Notes under the pieces: model-generated
Database searches by the model: none
The model's input: the letters and a program-made list of their open reading frames with translations, nothing else
Told to the model about the DNA's origin: nothing
Position numbers and translations under genes: made by a program
Assembly: GCF_017745215.1 (NCBI RefSeq)
Contig: NZ_JAGHZV010000008.1
Span: forward strand, 124,001-188,000
Source: Sphingomonas sp.
GTDB lineage: Bacteria; Pseudomonadota; Alphaproteobacteria; Sphingomonadales; Sphingomonadaceae
DNA length: 64,000 bases
Direction: 5' to 3'
Shown: piece after piece, positions 43,203-51,271 of the stretch
Position numbering within the stretch: the first letter of the stretch is position 1
How the letters are laid out: each line of letters opens with the position of its first letter

Positions 43203-44189
43203 TCACGCGCGACCACCACCCCAGAGCGCCGGCGCGGGCGGGGCCAGCAGGCCGTCGCTGCGCATCACGACGCCATCGTCACGATCCTGGCGCAGCCAGA
43301 GCGGACCATCAAGGTCGACGAAATCGGCGAGCGCCGCGATCCGGAACGCCGGCGCGATCGCCAGCGAGGTGCAGACCATGCAGCCGAGCATCACCCCGAA
43401 GCCGCGCGCCCGCGCCGCCTCGACGAGCCTTTGCGCCTCGGTGAGCCCGCCGGTCTTGTCGAGCTTGACGTTGACCACCGAATAGCGGCCCGCGAGCCGG
43501 TCGAGATCGGCGCCGGTGTGGCAGGATTCGTCGGCGCAGAGCGGCACCTGGAAGCTCAGCCCCTCGAGCGCGGCGTCCTCGCCCGCCGGCAGCGGCTGCT
43601 CGACGAAAGTGATGCGCAGCGCGCGGAGCAGCGGCTGGAGCTGCCGGAGGTCGTCGAGCGACCAGCCCTCGTTGGCGTCGGCGATCAGCGTGACGCCAGG
43701 CGCCGCGGCGCGGATCGCCTGGAGGCAGTCGCCCGGCTCGCGCGCGTCGAGCTTGGCCTTGAGCAGCCGCGCCCCGCCCGCCATCGCACGCGCCGCGGCC
43801 GCCGCCATCTCGGCGGGCCGGTCGAGGCTGATCGTCACGGCGGTGACCACCGGCGCGGGCGGCTCGGGGAAGGCGCCGGCGAGACTCGCTTCGAGGTCCC
43901 AGAGCGAGCAGTCGATCGCGTTGCGCGCGGCACCGGGCGGGAGCAGCCCGAGCAGGTCCTCGCGCGAGGCGCCCGCCTGGACCGCGCCGGTCACGCCCTG
44001 GATCTGCGCGATCACGCTCTCCGGATCCTCGCCGTAGCGGGCATAGGGCACCGATTCGCCGCGCCCCAGCGCATCGCCCTGGCGTAGCGCGACGGTGACC
44101 ACGTCCGCCGCGGTCTTGATCCCGCGCGAGATGCGGAACGGGGTGGCGAGCGGCCAGCGCTCTACACGAGCGTGCAGGGTTCGAAACAT
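43203..44189 (-). CDS. dgcA: enolase-superfamily racemase DgcA (N-acetyl-D-glutamate racemase / dipeptide epimerase)
   Basis: 328-residue TIM-barrel enzyme of the muconate-lactonising subgroup. The complete acid-base set is visible: Lys144 and Lys146 (KAKLD), metal ligands Asp171 (DAN), Glu197 (VEQP), Asp220 (ADES), and Lys242/Lys245 (VKLDKTGG). Closest named relatives are L-Ala-D/L-Glu epimerases and DgcA, which racemises N-acetyl-D-glutamate. The neighbour dgcN, whose coding end it overlaps by 28 bases, decides for the DgcA role. The reaction would turn the acetylated D-isomer into the L-form for deacetylation and oxidation. Confidence 0.85.
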   Translation of the reverse strand: MFRTLHARVERWPLATPFRISRGIKTAADVVTVALRQGDALGRGESVPYARYGEDPESVIAQIQGVTGAVQAGASREDLLGLLPPGAARNAIDCSLWDLEASLAGAFPEPPAPVVTAVTISLDRPAEMAAAAARAMAGGARLLKAKLDAREPGDCLQAIRAAAPGVTLIADANEGWSLDDLRQLQPLLRALRITFVEQPLPAGEDAALEGLSFQVPLCADESCHTGADLDRLAGRYSVVNVKLDKTGGLTEAQRLVEAARARGFGVMLGCMVCTSLAIAPAFRIAALADFVDLDGPLWLRQDRDDGVVMRSDGLLAPPAPALWGGGRA

Positions 44190-45187
44190 TGCAGCAGTCG
44201 GTCGGCGATGCGGTCGACGCCGCTCACCATGGGGTCTTGGCAGGGCAGGCCGAGCTCGGCCTCGATCGCCTCGCACGCGCGCCATGCCGCCTCGGAGTCG
44301 AGCCGCGAGCCGTTGACCGCGACGCCCACCGCGACGACCTCGGGATTGGTCAGCCGCGCGGCGGTGAGGTTCGCCTCGATGCATGCGGCGAGGTCGGGCA
44401 GCGGCCGCCCGGGGATGCCGCGGATATGCTCGCGGCCGATCTCGTGGCAGAGCACGATCGCATCGGGCTGGGCGCCGTGGAGCAGCCCGAGCGACACGCC
44501 GGCGTACGAGGGGTGGTAGAGCGAGCCCTGCCCCTCGATCAGGTCCCAGCCGCCGTCGCGGCGCGCAGGCGAGATCGCTTCGGTCGCGCCCGAGATGAAG
44601 TCGGCGACCACGGCGTCGATCGCGATGCCCGACTGAGCGATGAGGATGCCGGTCTGCCCGGTCGCGCGGAAATCGGCGTCGACGCCGCGGGCGCGCAGCT
44701 CGCGCTCGAGCGCCAGCGTGGTGTACATCTTGCCGACCGAGCAATCGGTGCCGACGGTGAGCAGCCGCAGCCCCTCGCGCCGCCGGCCGTTGCCGACCGC
44801 GAGGTCGCGCGGGGGCTCGCGGACGTCGAACAGCCGGCGGCCTTCCTCGCGCGCCACTGCGACGATCTCGGCGCAGCCGTTCAGCCGGTCGTGCAGCCCC
44901 GAGGCGACGTCGAGCCCGGCGCGCAGCGCTTCGATCACATGCGCGATCGCCTCGGCGCCCATCAGCCCGCCGGCATTGGCGACGCCGAGGATCATCGTGC
45001 GCGCGCCCATCGCCGCGGCTTCGGCGAAGCCCAGCCGGGGCAGCCCCAGGCTGAGCGTGCCGCCCTCGGCGCGATATTCGCCGACGCAGAGTTCCGGCCG
45101 CCACACCGCGAGCCCGCGCGAGGTCTTCACCGACAGCGGATCGGTGGCATGGCCGAGATAGAGAAGATAGGGACCCGAAATGTTCAT
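44162..45187 (-). CDS. dgcN: DUF1611 family D-glutamate N-acetyltransferase DgcN
   Basis: 341-residue DUF1611 protein. It has an N-terminal alpha/beta domain (VCGEY-like region, then GARTMILGVANAGG) and a C-terminal P-loop domain with GTDCSVGKMYT (146-156). Some proteins of this family have been shown to acetylate D-glutamate as the first step of its catabolism, paired with DgcA. It lies 112 bases after lysR on the same strand, and a palindrome overlapping the lysR stop codon lies in front of it. Confidence 0.85.
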   Translation of the reverse strand: MNISGPYLLYLGHATDPLSVKTSRGLAVWRPELCVGEYRAEGGTLSLGLPRLGFAEAAAMGARTMILGVANAGGLMGAEAIAHVIEALRAGLDVASGLHDRLNGCAEIVAVAREEGRRLFDVREPPRDLAVGNGRRREGLRLLTVGTDCSVGKMYTTLALERELRARGVDADFRATGQTGILIAQSGIAIDAVVADFISGATEAISPARRDGGWDLIEGQGSLYHPSYAGVSLGLLHGAQPDAIVLCHEIGREHIRGIPGRPLPDLAACIEANLTAARLTNPEVVAVGVAVNGSRLDSEAAWRACEAIEAELGLPCQDPMVSGVDRIADRLLQCFEPCTLV

Positions 45188-45288
45188 CGCTTTGCCTTGG
45201 GCTTGTGCCTTGGATCGGCCTCACGAGCCGTCCGCGCGATGATGGCAGCTTGGCCGCCGCTGCCCAGATTCAGAGAAGGACGAACGTC

Positions 45289-45303
45289 ATAGCCGAGGGT
45301 TAT
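45289..45303. promoter_or_regulatory. candidate LysR-type operator upstream of dgcN
   Basis: ATAGC-CGAGG-GTTAT, an AT-N11-AT imperfect palindrome overlapping the lysR stop codon, about 102 bases before the dgcN start. Flanked by C and AG/GG like the other two sites. Confidence 0.6.
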
Positions 45304-46190
45304 AGGCCTCCGCTGGCCAGCGTCTTCTCGACCATCGCGACGAAATCGCGCGCGAGCCGCGACAAGGGCCGGCTCACCAGATGGGTGCAGAACACCTCGA
45401 ACCGCGCGCCGCCGACGAGCGGGCGGAAGTCGAGGTCGGGCCCGGCATTGGCGCGCGCGGTGAACTCGTCGACGATCGCGAATCCCGCGCCGCGGCGGAC
45501 CAGCGCGGCGGCGACATAATAGGTCTGCACCGAGATCGCCGGCACGCCGGGCTGCTCCTCGCTCACCTCATTGTTGAACAGCGTGCCGAGCAGCCCCGAA
45601 TCGGTGAGCCGGATCAGGTCGCGGTGCCTGAACATGTCGAGCGACACCCGCGGCGGCGCATCGGGGAACTCCTCGCGGCGGTACAACATCACCAGCTCGC
45701 CCGAACCGATCGAGACGCCGCCGAGCTGCGGGTGGTGCGGCGCGTCGTAGATGATCGCGAGGTCGCTGTTGCGCTCGTAGAGTGCGCGCAGCACGTCCTC
45801 GCGGTGGAGCGTGCGGATCTCGAACGAGACGTCGGGCCGCACCGCGCGGAAGGCGGCGACCGCGGCGGGCGCGACATCGAGCCCGAGCGAGGGCAGCACC
45901 GCGAGCCGCAGATAGCCTTCACCGCCGCGCCGCAGGTTCTTGGTCGTCTCCTGGAGCGACTGGACGCGGGCGTAGAGCTCGCGCGCCTCGTGGAACAGCG
46001 CATGCGCTTCCTCGGTCGCGACCAGCCGGCCCTTCACCACGCGGAACAGCGGGAAGCCGATCCGGCTCTCGGCATGGCGCAGCACCTTGCTCACCGACGG
46101 CTGCGAGACGTTGAGCGCGCGCGCCGCCGCCGAGACCGAGCCCGACTGATAGACGGCGTGGAAGACTTCGATGTGGCGGAGGTTCATCAT
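45300..46190 (-). CDS. LysR-type transcription regulator
   Basis: 296 residues: N-terminal winged helix (LRHIEVFHAVYQSGSVSAAARALNVSQPSVSKVLRHAE) and a two-lobe effector domain (about 93-290). ATG 46190; a second ATG follows at once. It stands between the two arms of the D-amino-acid region, upstream of dgcN and divergent from the D-aminoacylase, the usual place for the local LysR regulator. Its ligand may be D-glutamate or an acyl-D-amino acid. Three similar AT-N11-AT sites flank its targets. Confidence 0.9.
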   Translation of the reverse strand: MMNLRHIEVFHAVYQSGSVSAAARALNVSQPSVSKVLRHAESRIGFPLFRVVKGRLVATEEAHALFHEARELYARVQSLQETTKNLRRGGEGYLRLAVLPSLGLDVAPAAVAAFRAVRPDVSFEIRTLHREDVLRALYERNSDLAIIYDAPHHPQLGGVSIGSGELVMLYRREEFPDAPPRVSLDMFRHRDLIRLTDSGLLGTLFNNEVSEEQPGVPAISVQTYYVAAALVRRGAGFAIVDEFTARANAGPDLDFRPLVGGARFEVFCTHLVSRPLSRLARDFVAMVEKTLASGGL

Positions 46191-46225
46191 GATACGCGAC
46201 CTGCAGGGTTTTGAAGGAGCGTATC
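46191..46225. promoter_or_regulatory. wide inverted repeat in lysR/deacylase gap
   Basis: GATACGC (46191-46197) and GCGTATC (46219-46225), a perfect 7-base inverted repeat with a 21-base spacer, directly before the lysR start codon. Possibly an autoregulatory site; the spacing is wider than usual. Confidence 0.35.
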
Positions 46226-46253
46226 GGCCACCGGGCGGGCCCGCAAGCCGGTC

Positions 46254-46268
46254 ATGCCCTCCGGTTAT
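46254..46268. promoter_or_regulatory. candidate LysR-type operator in lysR/deacylase gap
   Basis: ATGCC-CTCCG-GTTAT, AT-N11-AT, with the same flanking C and GG as the sites at 41944 and 45289. It lies 64 bases before lysR and about 102 bases before the D-aminoacylase start. Confidence 0.55.
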
Positions 46269-46370
46269 GGGACAGCGAACCCTCTGAAAGGGCGCACCGA
46301 TTGACGCCGCGGCCGGCTGCGCGCCAGTCTGGACCCTGGCCGCAGATGCGCGGCCGGGGAGGACAGTCGA

Positions 46371-47975
46371 ATGCGGATGCGGCCTGGCGTTTCGAGGCGG
46401 TTGTTCGCCGCCGGGGCGATGCTTTTCGCGCTCGCCGCCGCCCCGGCGCCCGAGGCGCCGGCGCATTACGACGTGCTGATCCGCGGCGGCACCGTGTTCG
46501 ACGGCACCGGCAGCCCGGGCCGCAAGGCCGATGTCGCGATCGACGGCGACCGGATCGTCAAGGTCGGCGACGTGCCCAAGGGCGCGACCGCCGGCACGGT
46601 GATCGACGCGACCGGCAAGATCGTCTCGCCCGGCTTCATCGACGTCCACAGCCATGCCTCGCCCGGCATCGAGACGCCCGAGCTCGCCGCCGCGCTGCCG
46701 ATCCTCTACCAGGGTATCGCCACCGTCGTGATCAACCCCGACGGCAAGGGCCCCGCCGACCTCGCGCCGCAGTTCGAGCGGATCCGCGCGCTGACGCCGG
46801 GGGTGAACCTCGTGCCGATGATCGGGCACAATGCGGTGCGCGAAGCCGTGATGGGCCTCGCCAACCGCGACCCCAGCCCCGAGGAGCTCGCGCGGATGGA
46901 GGGGCTCGTCGCCAGGGCGATGGACCTCGGCGCCTTCGGCCTGTCGAGCGGGCCCTTCTACGTCCCCGGCAAATATTCGAAGACCCCCGAGCTGGTCGCG
47001 CTCGCCCGCGTCGCCGCGCGCTATCCCGGCGCGGTCCATTCCAGCCACATCCGCGACGAGGCGAGCTACGACGTCGGCGTGCTCGCCGCGATCGCCGAGC
47101 TGATCCAGGTCTCGCGCGAGACCGGCATCCGCGGCGTGGTGACGCATATGAAGATGCTCGGGCCCAGCGTCTGGGGCAAGTCGGGCGAAGCGATCCGGAT
47201 GATCGAGGCCGCGCGCGCCGAGGGACTGTCGATCTGGGCCGATCAATATCCCTACACCGCCTCGGGCTCGAACCTCGCCGCGGCGCTGACGCCGGACTGG
47301 GCACAGGAAGGCGGCCCCGCCGCGCTCGCCGAGCGGCTGCGCGACCCGGCGCAGCGCGCGCGCATCCGCGACGCGATGGCGGCGAGCCTGGTGCTGCGCG
47401 GCGGCGCCGCGACGATCCAGATCCGCGACTATCCCACCGACCGGAGCCTCGAGGGCAAGCGTCTCGACGCGATCGCCGCCGCGCAGGGCCTCGATCCGCG
47501 CGACATGGCGATCGAGATGCTGATCAAGGGCGGCGCCAAGACCGTGTCGTTCAACATGAGCGACGACGATGTCGACGCGATCATGCGCCAGCCCTGGACG
47601 ATGACGAGCACCGATGGCGCGCTGGTCCGCTTCGGCGAAGGCTCGGAGCATCCGCGCGCCTATGGCGCCTTCCCGCGCAAGATCCGCGCCTATGTGCTCG
47701 ATCGCCCGGTGCTGCCGATGGCGCAGGCGATCCATTCGATGACCGGCCTGCCCGCGCAGGTCTTTGGCATCGTCGATCGCGGCGTGCTCAAGCCCGGCGC
47801 GTTCGCCGACGTGCTGGTCTTCGATCCCAGGACGATCCGCGACACCGCCACCTATGAGCAGCCACACGCCTATGCCCAGGGCGTGGTGGCCTTCTTCATC
47901 AACGGCCGCGCCGCGGTGCTGGCCGGCAAGGCCACGCCCGGGCGCTTCGGACGGCTGCTGCTCCGCCCGCGCTGA
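46371..47975 (+). CDS. N-acyl-D-amino-acid deacylase (D-aminoacylase family)
   Basis: 534-residue zinc amidohydrolase. A signal peptide-like N-terminus (hydrophobic 12-24) suggests export. Metal and catalytic motifs: DVHSH near residue 90, HSSHIRDE, THMKML, and the family's TSTDG near the C-terminal third. The beta-sandwich closes with FADVLVFDPRTIRD. GGGAGG lies 8 bases before ATG 46371. It releases free D-amino acids from N-acyl-D-amino acids, which feeds DgcN/DgcA on the other side of lysR. Confidence 0.85.
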   Translation: MRMRPGVSRRLFAAGAMLFALAAAPAPEAPAHYDVLIRGGTVFDGTGSPGRKADVAIDGDRIVKVGDVPKGATAGTVIDATGKIVSPGFIDVHSHASPGIETPELAAALPILYQGIATVVINPDGKGPADLAPQFERIRALTPGVNLVPMIGHNAVREAVMGLANRDPSPEELARMEGLVARAMDLGAFGLSSGPFYVPGKYSKTPELVALARVAARYPGAVHSSHIRDEASYDVGVLAAIAELIQVSRETGIRGVVTHMKMLGPSVWGKSGEAIRMIEAARAEGLSIWADQYPYTASGSNLAAALTPDWAQEGGPAALAERLRDPAQRARIRDAMAASLVLRGGAATIQIRDYPTDRSLEGKRLDAIAAAQGLDPRDMAIEMLIKGGAKTVSFNMSDDDVDAIMRQPWTMTSTDGALVRFGEGSEHPRAYGAFPRKIRAYVLDRPVLPMAQAIHSMTGLPAQVFGIVDRGVLKPGAFADVLVFDPRTIRDTATYEQPHAYAQGVVAFFINGRAAVLAGKATPGRFGRLLLRPR

Positions 47976-48037
47976 GCCGTCCCCTTCTCGACTCGCTTCG
48001 ACGACCGGCCATCGCCGGCGAAAGGACCCGCATTGCC

Positions 48038-49306
48038 ATGACCAGCCCAGCCTCAACCCGGCGCAAGGCGTTCAGGAACGTCCTCATCGTCTCGAGCGGC
48101 AACTTCCTCGAAATGTATGATTTCATGGTCTTCGGCTATTACGCCAAGGCGATCGGCCAGACCTTCTTTCCGACCCAGAACGAGCTCGCCTCGCTGATGC
48201 TCGCGCTGATGACCTTCGGCGCGGGCTTCCTGATGCGCCCGGTCGGCGCGCTGGTGCTCGGCGCCTATATCGACCGCAACGGGCGGCGGCAGGGGCTGCT
48301 GCTCACGCTCGCGCTGATGGGCCTGGGCACGCTCTCGATCGCGCTGATGCCGGGCTACGCCGAGATCGGGCTGCTCGCGCCGCTGCTGATCCTGGCGAGC
48401 CGGCTGGTCCAGGGCTTCTCGGCCGGCGTCGAGGTCGGCGGCGTCTCGGTCTATCTCGCCGAGATCGCCACGCCCGGGCGGCGCGGCTTCACTGTCGCCT
48501 GGCAATCGGCGAGCCAGCAGGTCGCGGTGGTGTTCGCTGCCTTCGTCGGCATGTTGCTCAACCTCTGGCTGAGCCCCGCCGACATCGCCGGGAACGGCTG
48601 GCGCATCCCCTTCGTCATCGGCTCGCTGATGGTGCCGTTCCTGTTCCTGATCCGCCGGCTGCTCGAGGAATCGCCGGGCTTCGACGCCACCCAGCCGCGC
48701 CCCGGCTTCGGCGCGCTGTTCGGCAGCATCGGCGCGAACCTGGCGATCGTGCTCGCCGGCATGTTCACCGCGGTGATGACCACCGTCTTCTTCTACATGA
48801 TCACCGCCTATACCCCCACCTATGGCAACAGCGTGCTCAAGCTGAGCGCCGCCGGCGCGATGCTGGTCACGCTCTGCGTCGGCGCGGCGAACTTCGCGCT
48901 GCTGCCGGCGATGGGCGCGCTCTCGGACCGGATCGGGCGGCGGCCGCTGCTGATCGGCGCGGCGCTCGCGGCGATCCTCACCGGCTACCCCGCGATGCTG
49001 TGGCTGGTCTCGGCGCCGTCGCTCGAGCGGCTGCTGGCGGTCGAGCTGTGGCTCGCGCTGGTCTACGCGACCTACAATGGCGCGATGATCGTCCACCTGA
49101 CCGAGATCATGCCCCGGCGCGTGCGCACGACGGGCTTCTCGATCGCCTATAGCGGCGCGACCGCGGTGTTCGGCGGCTTCACGCCCGCCCTGGCCACCTG
49201 GCTGATCGCCGCCACCGGCGACAAGGCGATCCCCGGCGCCTGGCTGAGCGTCGCCGCCGCCATCAGCCTCGCCGCGGTGCTGCTCACGCGCAAGGGAGAC
49301 GCCTGA
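48038..49306 (+). CDS. MFS metabolite:proton symporter (citrate/MHS-type)
   Basis: 422 residues, twelve hydrophobic spans. The metabolite:H+ symporter signature NFLEMYDFMVFGYYAKAIG is near the N-terminus, and the loop 2-3 motif is GAYIDRNGRRQGL. Its relatives carry citrate, shikimate, proline-betaine or tricarballylate. It is 62 bases after the deacylase and overlaps capA by one base (TGATG). Probably carries the amino or keto acid handled in this region; substrate not determined. Confidence 0.87.
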   Translation: MTSPASTRRKAFRNVLIVSSGNFLEMYDFMVFGYYAKAIGQTFFPTQNELASLMLALMTFGAGFLMRPVGALVLGAYIDRNGRRQGLLLTLALMGLGTLSIALMPGYAEIGLLAPLLILASRLVQGFSAGVEVGGVSVYLAEIATPGRRGFTVAWQSASQQVAVVFAAFVGMLLNLWLSPADIAGNGWRIPFVIGSLMVPFLFLIRRLLEESPGFDATQPRPGFGALFGSIGANLAIVLAGMFTAVMTTVFFYMITAYTPTYGNSVLKLSAAGAMLVTLCVGAANFALLPAMGALSDRIGRRPLLIGAALAAILTGYPAMLWLVSAPSLERLLAVELWLALVYATYNGAMIVHLTEIMPRRVRTTGFSIAYSGATAVFGGFTPALATWLIAATGDKAIPGAWLSVAAAISLAAVLLTRKGDA

Positions 49307-50925
49307 TGCTCGTCCGCACGCTCGCCGCCTGCCTGCTGCTCGCCACCCCCGCCGCGGCGCAGGATGCCCGGAGCTTCGGCGGCCCGATGCCGCCGCGCGA
49401 CCAGCGCGTCGAGCTCGGCATGAAGATCCGCGAGCGCTTCACCGTCGTCGCGGTGGGCGACATGATCCAGATGGCGCCCTTCGCGCAGAGCGACGATCCC
49501 GACATCGCCTATCTCGTCAAGCTGATGCGCGACGCCGACCTGACGCTCGCCAACAACGAGAATTTCATCGTCGACCACGACAGCTACCGCGGCCCGATCG
49601 GCCACCAGCGCGCGCCCGCGACGATCGCCGACGATTGGGCGCGGATGGGCATCGACATGGTCACCAAGGCCAACAACCACGCCTTCGACGGCGGCGAGCC
49701 CGGCCTCTGGGCCGATTTCCGCGAGCTCGCCCGCGTCGGCATCGTCCATACCGGTGCCGACTACAACCTCACCGAAGCGCGGATGACGCGGAGCTTTGCC
49801 ACCCCCAAGGGCAGCGCCGGGCTGATCGGCGTCTATGCGGCGAGCGAGAGCACCAGCCGCATGTCGGGCATCGCGACGGGCGACCCAATTTATGTCGACG
49901 CGGCCCAGCTCGCCCAGCTGCGCGCGATGCGCGATGCGATCGTCGCGCGCCGCGGCGAGACGCCCAACCCGATCGACGTGCCCCACGACCTCGCCAATGA
50001 GGTGACGGTGTTCGGCACCGCCTTCCGCCTGCGCGGCGGCGGCGAGGGCTTTGCCGGCGAGCATCCCTTCAGCGCCAGGCAGACCCGCGCCAAGGCCGCG
50101 CGCGGCGAGATCACTTCGCGCACCAACGACCTCGACCTCGTCACCTACAACGGCGTCACCGCGGCGCAGCTCGCCCAGCTCCGCGCGATTGCCGGCGTTC
50201 CCGGCACCGGCGACACACTCGAGGCCTTCGGCACGCGCTTCAAGGTGACGCCGGGGCCCGGCGAATATGATTATGCGATGAAGCCCCAGCCGCTGCGCGA
50301 CATCCTGCGCGAAGTGCGCACCGGCAAGCAGTTCAACGACTTCCTCGCGGTCACCGCGCATTGGCACCAGAACCGCTTCGCCTTCCAGCGCTATTCGGAC
50401 GATCACTACCCGCCCACCTTCGAGATCGAGTTCGCGCATGCCGCGATCGACCAGGGCGCCGACCTGTTCTTCGCGCACGGCATGCACACGCTGAAGGGTG
50501 TCGAGATCTACAAGGGCAAGCCGATCTTCTACGGCCTCTCGAACTTCGTCTTCCAGTCGCAGCAGCTGCGAACCTGGGCCGACGAAGGCGAGCTGCCCCC
50601 GGCGTCGCCGGACGGCCCGATCGTCGGCGAGGGTGAAACCAACGAGCGCGCCTGGAGCCGCCTCCAGCAGCCCGACAACCTCGTCGCGCTGCTCACCCGG
50701 AGCCGCTACGAGAAGGGCCGGCTGGCCCAAGTCCGCCTCTATCCGGTGGAACTGGGCCCGATCGAGCGCCCCGGCTCGCAGCTCGGCACCCCGCGCCGGC
50801 CGTCACCCGCGGCGGCACGGCGGATCCTCGAACAAGTGATCGATTATTCGCGCCCGTTCGGGACGAAGATCCGGATCGAGGGCGGCGTCGGCGTGATCGA
50901 TATCGGGGCCGGCGGCACGGACTGA
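49306..50925 (+). CDS. secreted CapA family protein (poly-gamma-glutamate capsule type)
   Basis: 539 residues with a signal peptide (1-18, cut after AAA) and the CapA metallophosphatase-like fold. Motifs are VAVGDMIQMA, LANNENFI, TKANNHAFDGG, AVTAHWHQ and FAHGMHTLKGVEIYKGKPIFYGLSNF. CapA/PgsA proteins take part in poly-gamma-glutamate synthesis or anchoring, but no capB or capC is here. Adjacent D-glutamate genes suggest a role in handling D-glutamyl polymers instead. It shares one base with the MFS gene, so they are co-translated. Confidence 0.85.
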   Translation: MLVRTLAACLLLATPAAAQDARSFGGPMPPRDQRVELGMKIRERFTVVAVGDMIQMAPFAQSDDPDIAYLVKLMRDADLTLANNENFIVDHDSYRGPIGHQRAPATIADDWARMGIDMVTKANNHAFDGGEPGLWADFRELARVGIVHTGADYNLTEARMTRSFATPKGSAGLIGVYAASESTSRMSGIATGDPIYVDAAQLAQLRAMRDAIVARRGETPNPIDVPHDLANEVTVFGTAFRLRGGGEGFAGEHPFSARQTRAKAARGEITSRTNDLDLVTYNGVTAAQLAQLRAIAGVPGTGDTLEAFGTRFKVTPGPGEYDYAMKPQPLRDILREVRTGKQFNDFLAVTAHWHQNRFAFQRYSDDHYPPTFEIEFAHAAIDQGADLFFAHGMHTLKGVEIYKGKPIFYGLSNFVFQSQQLRTWADEGELPPASPDGPIVGEGETNERAWSRLQQPDNLVALLTRSRYEKGRLAQVRLYPVELGPIERPGSQLGTPRRPSPAAARRILEQVIDYSRPFGTKIRIEGGVGVIDIGAGGTD

Positions 50926-50998
50926 ACGCGATCGGGGCCCTCGCCCGTTTGTGGAGGGTTGGCCACGGCTCACGAGCGCCGGCCGTCCGCGCGCATCC

Positions 50999-51102
50999 GA
51001 GTTCGGCCCCTTCCAGAAGTTCTTCCGCGATCGCGCCCCCGATGCTGGTCGTCCGGGGCAAGAACGACACGATCTTCCCCGCGGGCGGCACCCGAGTCCT
51101 TT
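50999..51102 (+). pseudogene. remnant of an alpha/beta hydrolase
   Basis: In one frame 50999-51038 reads F-G-P-F-Q-K-F-F-R-D-R-A-P; in the next frame 51036-51102 continues PPMLVVRGKNDTIFPAGG. Together they match the segment before and including the catalytic Asp of alpha/beta hydrolases (FQ-x-YFR-x4-PPTLVVWGKNDPIFPA). A frameshift joins them, and no start or complete domain remains. This is the edge between the CapA gene and the RHS gene. Confidence 0.5.
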
Positions 51103-51271
51103 TGGCGAAGATCGAAGATGAATCGCCTGTCTTGGCGGTCTTCCCCAAGAAAACTCGTTCCATTTTCGTGTAGAAAGCCGTCAGATCCGCTAAACGATCT
51201 CCCAATTCCGCCGATCTCCTTCCGAACGCGCTCGTTCTCCAACGATTGCGGGACCTTTGGGGAGAAGGCCG

